A stretch of DNA of 64,000 nt, from the NCBI RefSeq assembly GCF_030272615.1, contig NC_081415.1, positions 374,435,392 to 374,499,391 of the forward strand, read 5' to 3'. The DNA comes from Cryptomeria japonica (taxonomy: Eukaryota > Streptophyta > Pinopsida > Cupressales > Cupressaceae). Numbering within the stretch: position 1 is the stretch's first letter; each line of letters opens with the position of its first letter. The notes below the pieces were generated by a model that worked only from the letters and a program-made list of their open reading frames with translations, made no database searches and was not told where the DNA came from. A program made the position numbers and the translations under genes. This document shows, in pieces, positions 44,934 to 55,643 of the stretch.

Positions 44934-46770
44934 ATGGAATCCTCCTATGTACCTGAATTCATAGCAAACCCTACTGTAGTCGAGGTAATCAAATTCCCTA
45001 GGCATATATTTCAGTTAGTTCCCGAGATAGCTAAAAAGGATGATAATGTTGGTGCATTTTCCCAAATTCCCAAAGGATTTATTTTTGTAGAAGACCCTAG
45101 AATGTACATCCATTGTCATATAGAAGAAATAGGAGATGAAGAAATCAAAAACATGTACAAAACTATCATACGTGATGACTCTGGAAATGTAAAACCTGAA
45201 CACAAAATTGTTGAAACCCTAGGATTCACTGAGATCCTCTGCATTCCAGACTTTCCTAAGGAAGTTATTAGGATAGTATTGAGTAGGGTACATGGTGAAT
45301 TTTTCTGGCTAGATTCAATTCATAAAATTACCAAGGAAGCTGTGAAAGCTATAACAAGGTTACCTTCCACCGATAATAGACCAGACAAGACAAAGAAGGT
45401 CTCAAATGACCTGGTAATGAACCTAATAGGTGCAACATCCGACAAAAGGTCCTTAAGGGTAAATGATGTAACTGACATAAATGTGAGATTCACTAGCATG
45501 ATTTTAGGTTACAAAACAACACATCCAAACAGACTTAACTCAGTCTGTAGTTTATGCATAAAAAGTGCACATGATATGGTAAATGAGAATGTGAAAATTG
45601 ATGTATGTGAATGGTTAAAGGATGAATTGATTGACAATTTGGGAAGATCAAGAAGGATAAGAAAGGAACATTTAGATTTGGCAACTTACTTGTATGCTTA
45701 ATGCTACACATAACCAAACAGGTGCCTGGTATAGGTATAGAGAACCTTGGATTTGACATACTGGTAGGCAAACAGCTATCTGACTTATTCAACAACATGG
45801 GTGAAAGCAAACAAAAGAATATTGATGAGTATTTTCAAGCACTAAAGGCCAGAATGAACAAAAGAGTCAAACTATCACAAGAAATTGTTAACAAATACAA
45901 AGATGATATATGTTTTGTGATTGAAAAGGATGAGATCTGGATGGAAGCAGTTATCCCAAGAACAATTTGGGTTACTAAGATGGGTTATGAGACCGATGAT
46001 CACATCATTGAAACATATGCTAAAGCCCTTCTGGAAGCACCAAATGAACCTAAGGAAGAGGTATTTGGTAGTGTTGAGACCATTGAAAGCCAAATTCAAT
46101 CAAAGAAGAGAGTGAAGAAAGTAGAAGCAACTGTGAGAAGAGGTTCAAGGAAGGCTAAGGCTATCAAAGAAGATGTACTAAAACAAACCAGTATCACTGA
46201 AGATGAGTTACAGGTACAACAACCAGAAACTCACCTTTCACTGGTAGCAACTTCTTCAGAGAGTGACATGCCAGGTGAATTTAAAAGAGTTGTAAGGAAA
46301 GGACAACCTTCACCGGTATCCACACCTTCACCCAGAAGAACCAAGAAAAAACAATAGGTAGTGAGGCCCCCAGTCAAGAAGTCTACTCCTAAGAAGAAAA
46401 AGTTGACACCAAAGAAAAGGACTCAACAAAATATTTCTCTGATTGACAGACTATTGGATGAAATCACAAAAGAAGGACAGTTGAAAACATCAACAAACTA
46501 TATGACTCACTATCAGTTGATGATAAAGAAAAGGTTGAAAACAGTGTTATTTTACACTTGGATATCTACAAGAAGTTCTTGATGCAAATTGTAGATGAAG
46601 TACTAGATGAACTATTCAAGAGAGTGGAAGAAAGAAGACAATCTGTTATAGAGATTGACAAGAAAATAAAAATTGAAAAATTACTTGTTGTCTACCCAGT
46701 TAACTCTCCAAAAGAAATAGATGATCTAATTATAGAGGCTAACCAGTCAGTATTTTCTACTACACACTAG
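44934..46770 (+). pseudogene. Second gene of the pol-less element, N-terminal half (unknown family)
   Basis: The first open frame (44934-45701, 255 codons) starts MESSYVPEFIANPTVVEVIK and contains EFFWLDSIHKITKEAVKAIT and CSLCIKSAHDMVNENVKIDV. The stop TAA overlaps an ATG (TAATG at 45699-45703) and the next frame (45701-46357, 218 codons) continues the same protein with MLHITKQVPGIGIENLGFDI, so a one-base frame change lies here. After a TAG comes a Lys-rich basic stretch (KKKKLTPKKRTQQN), then, in another frame, IYKKFLMQIVDEVLDELFKR (46558-46770). It is folded-looking at first, then charged. I do not recognise a conserved family; an envelope-like or captured host gene is possible. Confidence 0.55.
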
Positions 46771-48057
46771 CATATTGCACTAATGGCTGGAAGAGTAAAT
46801 GAGGTTGTAGAAGAAACTAAAAAATGCATGGGATATATTCCTTGTTGAGAAGGAAAAATAGGAAGAATATAGAAACCCTAAACCAATCAAGGTATATCAG
46901 AAAGATAATGACAAAGGTAAAGGAAAGGTTGGTGGTCCTCCAATCATCAAAATAAGAGATAACTTATCCCCACCACCTCTGATTACTCCACTGGTAACAA
47001 CAACTGAAGATCAATCGACAAATGAGAGTATGGATATAGAGGATACAAATCCTAATCCTGGGGTCTTATACACAATTGATGTTGATACTCAAAAGGTCAA
47101 CATTATGATAGACAAGGACACAACTGGTAACACAGACATGTCTAGTGAGCCACCGATAGCTGACAACATTGATAACACTGAAGGTAAACCGACATATGGG
47201 AAAATAGATACTCCAATAGATCAACAAACAGAGAGAGAACAGGCTCTGGAACAACAACAAGTTCATGTGGAAACAGTGCCACCGGCAAATGGAAACATAG
47301 GCTGACCTACCAGAGGTCACTACAAGCAAGGATATTTCTCCCACCGGCAGAATTCAAAAATGTTAGCTCTTCACATGAAGGATTTAAATCAACAAATGTA
47401 ACTGAAGTTCTTTTAGATTATTTAAAGAAAATAACTGATTGCAGTTCACAGGCATATAAAGCTATAGGTGGCACAATCCCAATTTTGAAGATGTTAGCTC
47501 CAAAATGCAATGTAGATAATAAGGATTCATTGAGCCAACTTGACACTTTGTCTAAGTACATTACTGGAAACACAATGACAGTTGAACAAATAGAGGAAGC
47601 ATTCAAAGAGAGGTTAGAAAAGAAAAAAGAAAAATTCTTTGAGGAAGAAATAAAGAAGTGTACAAGGCAGTTTGACACACTTCTACCAGAACTGTGCATC
47701 ACACTCAAGGAGTTCAAAACTTTGTACAAAGACACTTGTAAGACAAACTTTTTAACAGTTGACATAGACAAGAAAATGAGCAAGATACAAGAGGAAATTA
47801 ATAAACTTGCTAACAATTTTGTTAATTCACCTGATACATTATCAGTTTTTGAGCAAAAGTTAACTAGTTTTGAGGAAGAATTACTGAAGCTAGAGAGAGA
47901 AAAGGAGAGAATAATAAACAAGGCTAAGAATTTGAGATCAAGACTAAGTCCAAGACTAGACTATCTAGCATCCCTAAGGAAGGAAATATCTAAGGCACTA
48001 GTACAAGGACAGAAAACACCGGTAGAGCATATGCAACACCTCACCGGTACAGTTTAA
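46771..48057 (+). pseudogene. Second gene of the pol-less element, C-terminal half
   Basis: Open stretches 47030-47305 (acidic, Thr/Asp/Gln-rich linker) and 47485-48057 (190 codons, predicted long coiled coil: EQIEEAFKERLEKKKEKFFE, SKIQEEINKLANNFVN, FEEELLKLEREKERIINKAK). Between them is a broken linker with several stops. In total the region from 44934 looks like one decayed protein of about 1,000 residues. No enzymatic motif seen. Confidence 0.5.
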
Positions 48058-48342
48058 AGAACAAAGGCAACAATAAAAGATAGTAAGAAGTTTTTGGAAA
48101 GCATAAATTTGGTTTTGGCGGATCTTTTTCAAATTGTAACCACCCAGTTACAGGGTTGAGATAGAAAACTACAACTCTATCGACACTTTGACAACCTTTG
48201 TCATTGATGCCAAAGGGGGAGTAGTAGTATGAGAAAATAATCAGCAAAAGACTTATTTGCTCAGGGGGAGCTCACATATTTTTTTGGTACACAATTTTTG
48301 GATTACAAGTTTTGGAAATTTCTCATGAGTGTTGCCATCAAT
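48058..48342 (+). other. 3' untranslated region of the pol-less element
   Basis: Non-coding; contains two copies of gatgccaaagggggag (48206-48221 and 48340-48355), the second forming the polypurine tract. Confidence 0.5.
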
Positions 48343-48357
48343 GCCAAAGGGGGAGAT
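48343..48357 (+). other. Polypurine tract
   Basis: gccaaagggggagat directly before the 3' LTR start TGTTGGCATATGC. Standard plus-strand primer of copia/Sirevirus-like elements. Confidence 0.75.
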
Positions 48358-49158
48358 TGTTGGCATATGCACACTTCAATGAGGCATTCTAGGTGATTGA
48401 AGGTTTTGTCATTGATGGCAACCTTACAATCCTATGACACCGGCAAGGCAATCCACCGGCACTAGCAAGATCAGACTCTACACTAGCACACAGACCACTG
48501 GCACTAGTGAAAGGAAGCATACCGACATAGAAGCCGACAGGAATTTTGTTGTTAATATATTTTTTTTATTATTGTAAAATCATTGTAAGTCGACTTGGCA
48601 AGTTGTAAAATGACTCTTATATAAGAGAGATCATTGTAGAACATTTTATAAGAGATAGAGGAATGCAATTAGGTGAAATATGGTAGACCTATTATGTGAA
48701 TTATAAGTTAAGGGTTTATGTAAGAAGTAGAGCAGAAACTGGTACTGGATCTGGCATTATATATGCTATTTTGAAGCAGTACAAGACACTGGATTTATAT
48801 AATCCATTTTGTAAGCTAGTGAGACTTCCCATTTTGTAATTGAGCAGTGAGCTCTAGGCACTTGGCCTTCTTGCATGTGCAAGCCCCTCTTGTAGCAGTA
48901 ATATTCTCTTATTAGCCAGTAAGCAAATATTGTGGGTCACAAATCCCACTGAGGTTTTTCCCACACCAGGTTTCCTCATTAAAATATTGTGTTATGGTGT
49001 GTTTTTCATGTGGTTGTTTTTTTCTCTGTTTATTGCATTACTCTCTATTTACCGGTACACAATATTAATATGCTCTACATGTTTTAAGTTAAGAAAATCT
49101 TATAACCGGTTAGATACCAATTCATCCCCCCCTCTCAGTATCTGTGGGAATCCTAACA
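48358..49158 (+). repeat. 3' LTR of the pol-less element
   Basis: 801 bp, partner of 42619-43423. TATA box at 48615-48626; ends GGAATCCTAACA followed by TCAAC. The plus-strand frame at 48930-49166 is spurious. Confidence 0.85.
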
Positions 49159-49382
49159 TCAACTAGGCCTAATCTCTTGATTCTCCTGTGGAGGGCCTCC
49201 TGACTAGGTTTTTCCAATTGAGCCTTGATATACTCAATTTCTATATGATCGATTTCGATATACGTGACCCATTTGACTTGATCATCTAGCTTTGAAACAT
49301 AGACCTGTCCTTGATAATGATATTTCATGGTGGCTGGGAGTCTATCAATTTCTTTGCCTCTTTTGCTGGAGGATGATTCCAT
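49159..49382 (-). pseudogene. N-terminus of the LTR gene (right copy)
   Basis: The frame starts at 49382 with MESSSSKRGKEIDRLPATMK and continues with YHYQGQVYVSKLDDQVKWVT, matching 15190-15402 of the left LTR. It is cut by the element at 42619-49158, whose insertion point falls at about codon 75; the remainder lies at 39212-42610. Confidence 0.58.
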
Positions 49383-49449
49383 CTAACCACTCAAACCTGC
49401 AAGTAGAACACTAATCCTCAGTCTTTGATAATAATCATAAAAGTTGGTT

Positions 49450-50400
49450 TACTTCGAGACTTCGGGGTCCCAGGGTCTTGGGCTAGGCACAAGTGAAGAA
49501 GGCCTGGAACTCTGGGGTTCCGGGGTTAATTTGTATGCAAAAGGAATCCTAGAACTTTGGGGGTCCGAGGTTCTAGGATCAGGTTAAACCGGAGCCACCC
49601 AGAACTCTAGGGTTTCGGGCTTAGGTTAAATGAGACCACCTAGAACTCCGAGATTCCAGGCTTAGGTCGAGCCAGCTACTTGAAACTCTAGGGTTTTGGG
49701 CACGTGAAAACCAACTACCTAGAACTCCGATATTCTGGGCACAAAAAGTAGGGCACGCAGAAAGAAAACAAACAAAAACCAACAACAAAAAAAAATGAGG
49801 AAAGAAAATCTAATCTACAAACCACTAAAATGGGCAAGAAAAATCAGCAACCTAGTGAATTGAAATGCCCAAAATAGCCAAGGAAACCTCGGAAGTCCAA
49901 AATTTCACAGCTTGGAGCTAGGGAGGAGGAGCTCTGAATGCACAAATGAACTTTAAAAAGGTCATCATCCCTATTTATAGTTCATCCCAAGCCCATCCAT
50001 ACGAATGCTTTAAACATGACCTCGGGACTCCAGGTCCCGAGGTTTTGAGCTCAACATGAGAAAAGAAACACCCCACCCCAAAACTCTGGGGGTTTGGGGT
50101 TACGAAGAAAGGAAAAGGAGGTTCCACCTCAGGAATTCGGGACTCCAGAGTTTCGAGGTAGAAGACTCAAAAACATCGAGGCTCCAGGAGTGCAGAGTTC
50201 TGTGGTCAAAACCAAAGAAAAAGAAAAAGAAAAAGGGACCTCAGGACTCCAGGACTCCAGAGTTCTAAGAAAATCAAAATGAACAAAGGGACCTTAGGAC
50301 TCCGAAGTTCCGAGGTCAAAAACCCCCCCAAAAAAAGGGACCTCGAGACTCCAAGACTCCGGAGTTCCGAGGTCAAAAACCAAAAAAAAAGGGAAAAAGG
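49450..50400. repeat. GC-rich tandem repeats of the right LTR
   Basis: Two arrays, 49450-49745 and 50020-50400, equivalent to 15475-15860 and 16140-16460 but with fewer proximal units. A TATA box (minus strand ctataaatagg, about 49969-49979) lies between them. The frames on both strands at 50056-50454 are repeat translations. Confidence 0.55.
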
Positions 50401-50458
50401 GGGACCCAAATTTCGACGCAAGGAGACTAATGGGGAAATAGATATGCAAGGCATAATA

Positions 50459-50463
50459 GGACC
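50459..50463. repeat. Target-site duplication GGACC (right)
   Basis: Partner of 10722-10726; immediately follows GGCATAATA, the right edge of the giant LTR pair. Confidence 0.55.
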
Positions 50464-51557
50464 TTCAAAGGAAACTTCACAAACACATCATAACCAATCT
50501 AGGGAAATTACAAATAGGCATATGGCATCTTCATAAGGTGTACAACCATTCCCTCAAAGGGATTTCTCTTGACAATTCTTCGGCACAAAAATACAAGCTC
50601 ACCAAATGAGCTACAAAGGCCTTCTTTGAAAGGTGATTCTGAATGCAATCTACAAAATTTTGAGCTGGGCTCTTCAAAATTAGACAAAATTTTTGAAGTC
50701 CCAACATTGGCTCTAGGTTGGGATGCATGCCCCTTGTGGTCATGGCAAGATCCCAGATCTCTAGGGAGCAGACCGGGAGCCTACTCCATTGGACATAGAG
50801 TCAAAAAAGGTCTTCTTTGCCCCAAATTGATGTAGCTTGAGGATAAAACCACATGTGATGGATCAAGGCCACTTGAAAAGGTTAGCCAATTCTTTCCTCT
50901 ATCATAAACATTGTTTTCCTCAAACTGCATTGAAACTAATATGATGATATAGCTGGCATACCACTAATCAAACTTACTAACATCTCTTATCCAGCTACCA
51001 AACTAAATACTATCATTGCACTCACTGCCATTAAACATCTGAAACTCATGCAATGACTAAAAATACTGATCACTGTGTGATAAAAATGTGTTGTGTTCAT
51101 CAAACAACACATTGGCATGCTTATTATAGCGCATATCAAGGCTCAAATCATTGTCACACATCCCATAGATATCATTCAGTTGAAAAGAAAAATGTTAATT
51201 ACTCGACACACAACTGAGAAACAAAGCCTCATTCAAATCACTAGTTTGCATGGGAAAAACATTCCTTTGAAAATAACCTCCTTGTGGATCATGCACACCA
51301 TGCAAACTGTCATCAAGGAAAGAGAAAGAATCACTCATTATTCTCTCATGTAACTACAAATCATGAAGCTGATAAGAAACTTTAGCCTCTAACTCTATCC
51401 CATTTGATTTCATTTACATAAGCAACTTGGCTGCATGCTGGATCAACATTATCACATTTCCATGATCCCTCAAATGCATGTATTTTGTCTTTCCACTAAA
51501 ACAAGAGCTCATCATCATGGGGTTCAACACACTGGGCTGGGGGTTGACATCCATTTT
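50464..51557. other. Unassigned DNA between the large element and a gag gene
   Basis: No supported gene. Short plus-strand frames (50569-50835, 51093-51353) carry no motif. The 51400-51557 end grades into the gag-containing element to the right, whose pol is not visible here; it may have been deleted. Confidence 0.4.
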
Positions 51558-53218
51558 TTAAATTAAATTCATCATCACACTCTCCCAACCCATCACCACT
51601 CTGATCACAATGATCAAAAGCCACTTCCCCCTCATGTGCACTTTCATTAAAATGTCATCATCAGCATTAGTTGTGCATATGTCTTCAAAACAAAAATCTA
51701 ATTTTGTATCAGCATGCACGTCCTCATTATCAACACACATGTCATAGTCATACTCAAAGAATCCCATGCATTCAATATTTTTGTCCTCTTGCACATCTGC
51801 TTGTTCAAACATGGGATGGAGATTGATAGTAGGTGTCTTGCTTAATGCATCATAAGAGATTACCTCATTGTCAAAGACCAAATCAACAAGGTACATATAT
51901 TGTTCATCTTTTCCTCGTGCATACCTCAGGTACTCTGCTACTAGCAGGTTTGAGATACCTTCATTTCTGATTGAACAAGTGTCATCTTACTCATTAGCAT
52001 GTCCCATACTACTATTCTCTTCAAATGAAATCCCACTGGATTCATGAGAGAGTATGTGTGTCATTTATGGGAGATTGCATCTCCAACAACCTTCTCAAAA
52101 TCACCATCACCATCTAGAAAAGAATGTTGACCATCATAGTGTTCTTCTTCAACTTCATTCAAGCTATCATGGCATTCATTTTCTGGTTCATGCTCTTCAT
52201 TCAACTGTTGTCCACAAGTATTAACCTCTTCATGCTAACAATGTGAATGATTTTCAACAACATAGAGAGCATTGTTATTTACTTGTGCATTTTTATCACA
52301 CTCTTGCTCAACCTTGTCATTATCAACATGCAATCTTTGATTACCAAGTTTCATTCTAGACTTGACATCCTCAAACATGTCAATCCATGCAACCATCCGA
52401 TCCATACTAGCTAGTTTTGAATTCCTTGGCTAGTGAACAACACTAGGTTCATAGACTTGTAAAAATAAGTCTACCCATTTGGATTCTTGAAGCATGAATC
52501 TCATAGGGATGTTTTGAAATGCTTTCAAGAATTTGGACAGCAGCACATAAAGTTGCTCACCCCCTTGTTTTTTCATGTCCAGTTGAGCGCTGACATACAT
52601 CATTGGGTTCTCAACATAAAAGCTTATTTCTTGCGCTATTTGGGGTTGATAAACTTGCTCATACTACCAAAAAGTATAAGCTGGGACATTAGGGACACTT
52701 ATGTGTTGAAATCCATATTTAGCACTTGACACTTGTTGTTGTTGTGCATACATTGCATCTTCATATGCTGGAGTATTCTAAGAAATAAGAGGCTGCTCAT
52801 AACTAACTGTAGCATCACCGAATCTTTCCAAAAACAACCTCCTAAAGCAATCCCATGAGGACACACTTTGTGTTGCTAAAATTTCATACCAGTCCTTTGC
52901 ACCATCCTTCAATGATCTCACAAAGAACTTCATGACTATATCTTCATTACAAAACTAAAAGTCTTCAACAAACTCACTGAATGACTAAATATGGTGTAGT
53001 GCTGACTCAGATCCATGTGCATAAAACAAAGGCACTTGATCCTTAAACTCAATGGGGAAGGGATGTGGGTACCCTTCAATGTTGCTGAAACTTAAAGGCC
53101 TGTATCTCTTAGGGATGAACACCCTTCTAGGTCGACCTTGAAGTTGTTGATCACTCATTATACCTAGGACAACATAATGACCATAGATCTTGCTTGTCTT
53201 TACAAGCTTCTCATACAA
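51558..53218 (-). pseudogene. Gag of the second Tat-type element
   Basis: Starts at 53218; the first 77 codons include QGRPRRVFIPKRYRPLSFSN and FPIEFKDQVPLFYAHGSESA. After a TAG comes a capsid-like core: MKFFVRSLKDGAKDWYEIL, SSWDCFRRLFLERFGDATVS (about 52820-52945), the usual W-Y-x-x-L...S-W-x-x-F...F-x-x-x-F-G pattern of plant gypsy gags. A long acidic, His/Asp/Glu-rich region follows (52100-52600) to 51558 (CVDNEDVHADTKLDFCFEDI). Several stops. It lies downstream of leader, primer site and LTR at 53428-55643 on the same strand. No protease or RT follows. Confidence 0.65.
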
Positions 53219-53427
53219 CCTATGCAGTCACACATGACTTGATAACATTTTACAATAAGATCTTAAGAAAAAGCAATACATAAGACTAAAAATTAGGCTT
53301 AGGACCTCTTGAATGAACCTACTAACAACATAACACACTTCTCTTTATCACAAAGAAATGACTGAAACATACAACTAAGAAGTATGACAACTGGAACTAT
53401 AAAACTATGACACTGAATAAGGGAACA
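53219..53427 (-). other. Leader between short ORF and gag
   Basis: Non-coding; homologous to the first copy only right of about 53311 (tgaatgaacctacta), where the first copy is truncated at 5173. Confidence 0.45.
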
Positions 53428-53628
53428 TTACAAAAATTTTAACTTTTTGGTTTTCAAAAATTTCTTGAAAAAAAGAATACCTGGAAAAGTTGCAACAGTT
53501 GGTCTCTTACTTCTAACTGAGAACTCCTTCATAGCTGGAGCTATTCTTGCTTCATTATCAATTTTTTTAGGATAGAGTTGCCACCTCCTTGCAGAGGAAC
53601 AAAATTTGAACAATAGAAAGCTATTCAA
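53428..53628 (-). CDS. Conserved short leader ORF of the Tat-type element (copy 2)
   Basis: 66 codons, same length and position as 5311-5511; starts MNSFLLFK, contains KEFSVRSKRPT and ends KKFLKTKK. Residues about 12-22 differ through compensating frame changes, which argues that this copy is not itself under constraint now. Product unknown. Confidence 0.3.
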   Translation of the reverse strand: MNSFLLFKFCSSARRWQLYPKKIDNEARIAPAMKEFSVRSKRPTVATFPGILFFKKFLKTKKLKFL

Positions 53629-53779
53629 AAGATTTCATCATTCTAGGTCTTCTCCATTAGTAGAGTCATTTGAATTTTCATCTAAACAACCTGCTACAAA
53701 AAAATTCCAAACTGAAAACCATGCAACCAGAGACTCATGGGCAACCAACTAAGATTTAACAAGCTTTTCTTTTAAGACT

Positions 53780-53797
53780 ATCCCCAGCGGAGCCACC
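53780..53797 (-). other. Decayed tRNA-Arg primer-binding site
   Basis: Minus strand reads TGGTGGCTCCGCTGGGGA, two to three changes from TGGCGACTCCACTGGGGA at 5665-5682; same distance to the LTR start at 53802. Confidence 0.65.
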
Positions 53798-53801
53798 AGT
53801 C

Positions 53802-55643
53802 TGTTGGTTCCCAAACCAACAGTCCTCAAGTCCTAGAGGAATTGCCACTAACTCATCAATAGACTCGGGGAAGGATTTGACCAATGAATGAGATTTAGTC
53901 ACAAGACTAAGATCTCCTACTCTTTTGGCTCTGCGAGACCAAGGCGGGTGAACCTATAAAATATCCTATAGCTTTCAACTTCAAAATACTCTTGACATTA
54001 CATGTTACAACAGATCATCTCAATGAAAGATACTAAGGAAGATGGATAAACTCATGGTTATGGCTTTACCTTTAATTTGTAAGCATCTAAGCACCCATTG
54101 AGGAGGTTTCTACACTACTCCTACTCCTAATACTAAAAGGAATTGCAAAAAGTAAAAATATTGAGTATTAAATGGGCTCTAAAAACTAGAAACAAACCCC
54201 ATGACCAGTGCCTTGTATGGGCAACAGAGTCTACTCTCAACACACAACCTTACACCTTAGTAGCTTTGAATTGCAACCACATAAATCCTAACATCAATGA
54301 TTGACATCAACACCCATTAGCTTGGTTTTTCCCTACAATCATACTTAAGACCCTACATACAAAAGATACTATTCATATCCTATTGAAGCACTTTAATCTC
54401 TTCTTTGAATTGAAGCAAAAATAGAATAAACACCAGGCTTGCTGGGACAAAAAACACAATCCTTGATTGTCTATTTCATAAACAACATTGTTACATATAG
54501 GAGACAATAGAAGGAGAAACATGTATTCTTTACTTGCATAAATTATTACAAGCACTAAAAGTGCAAAGCATACATAAACTGAAAACAACTCTAACTATCA
54601 TAAAAATCTTTCACACTTGCATGGAAGCCCCTACTTCCTGGAAATATTACATTCATAATCCCTCACTCAAAAGAAGAGGAGGAAGAGATATACATTCAAA
54701 GAAGAAACCCTAATTCAAACCCTAAAGGCATCTTTGAAAATGACTTGTCTTCAACTTTGTAATCTGCATCTTTGAAAATCTGCTCCTCTTCCTTCAAAAT
54801 TTGCTAAAATTTGAACCTGCACCTAGCTGAAAATTTGAAAAATCTGAGTCATTTCCCTTTTGGTTGCACCTATAGGCACTTATCACAATCTGCACTCTTA
54901 CACTACTGGAAACTATTGGAAATTTGAAAAATATCATCTTCAGGCATTTGTCAAGTCACCTTTGCTCAAAACTCAAAAAATTGCCATATTTGGTTTGCTT
55001 CTTATACTAACTGAAAAGCACACACCTTTCCCTCTGACCTGAAAACTAGAAATACCTATTCTGGTTGAAAACCGAGAAAATTTCCCATTTTGTGAAAGTC
55101 ACCTCTGACCTTCAGCTGCACTTTTTCATTTTCTCAAATCAACAAAAAGAAATCCTCCCTATGCTGAAAAGACCCCTATGTGCCCTATCACTTTCTAATC
55201 TGCATATTGGCCTCTGAAAAAGTATCTCAAAATCTAAAAATAAAACATTTCAGCACTGGTGCCAAAACAATTCCCCTTTTCTGTGCATTTACTATCTAAG
55301 CAAAAGTATCCCCCTTTATGCATATTCATCTTTGAGTGAAAAATGAATAATCTCCCTTCTTTGCTTGATCCACTCATCTGAAGAGACAATATTCCCTCAT
55401 AAGTTCACCTTTTGTAACTTTACACTCAGATGAAAAATTTCCTTTAAGTAAAAATACAATTTCACTACACTAACTGACCAATACTCTTTTCTTGGTGAAA
55501 ACTCATGTCAGAATACTTCCTCCCTAAAGCACTTTATAATAACCACAAGCTTGCAAATATTTTTATGTACTCAATGTGAGAAAAATGGATATTGTTTTAT
55601 GTCAATAAAGACTCTCCAAAACTCATATTGTAGCCTTCAGAAG
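53802..55643 (-). repeat. 5' LTR of the second Tat-type element (inner part)
   Basis: Homologous to 5686-7526, beginning TGTTGGTTCCCAAACCAAC. Interrupted after AGAAG (55639-55643) by the gag-protease element. Non-coding apart from chance frames (54373-54588, 54860-55042). Confidence 0.68.

Larger units (their letters stand above)
42619..49158 (+). mobile_element. Pol-less LTR element (Sirevirus/copia-like) with zinc-knuckle gag and a large unknown gene
   Basis: LTRs at 42619-43423 and 48358-49158 start TGTTGGCATATGCACAC and end ATCCTAACA. A tRNA-Met-type primer site (43426-43437) and a polypurine tract (48343-48357) are in the right places on the plus strand, and a 5-bp duplication flanks the whole. 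The 4.9-kb interior has a gag with coiled coil and zinc knuckles, then a second coding region of about 3.1 kb. No protease, integrase or RT is visible on either strand, so it must have depended on another element. It sits in the right giant LTR in opposite orientation. Confidence 0.82.
10727..50458 (-). mobile_element. Very large Tat-like Ty3/gypsy element with ~5.8-kb LTRs, twice interrupted
   Basis: Two long direct repeats (10727-16521 and 38180-50458) bracket gag and pol that read on the minus strand, and GGACC flanks the whole. Subtracting the insertions at 22843-36643 and 42619-49158 leaves about 19.4 kb: LTRs of about 5.8 and 5.7 kb around a 7.85-kb interior. The protease motif LVDLGASGN, the extra RNase H and the size fit the Tat lineage, whose Ogre members have LTRs of several kb. 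Terminal bases are unusual (TATT...AATA in one reading, with TG/CA only partly kept). No convincing primer site is visible beside the 5' LTR. The LTR copies differ at roughly a tenth of sites by eye, so the insertion is old. Confidence 0.7.
38180..50458 (-). repeat. 5' LTR (right copy) of the large Tat-like element, split by an insertion
   Basis: Partner of 10727-16521. Segments 38180-42618 and 49159-50458 together give about 5.73 kb of LTR; 42619-49158 is a nested element. It begins TATTGACG and ends GGCATAATA followed by GGACC. In this LTR, codons that are stops in the left copy are often still sense (CAG where the left has TAG near 14005 and 13159). The first kilobase (38180-39200) is non-coding, matching 10727-11760. 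Confidence 0.7.

Noticed and set aside
5686-55643. Treating the LTRs at 5686 and 53802 as the two ends of one element
   Set aside because: Both copies have leader and tRNA-Arg primer site on the same side, so both are 5' LTRs of separate insertions.
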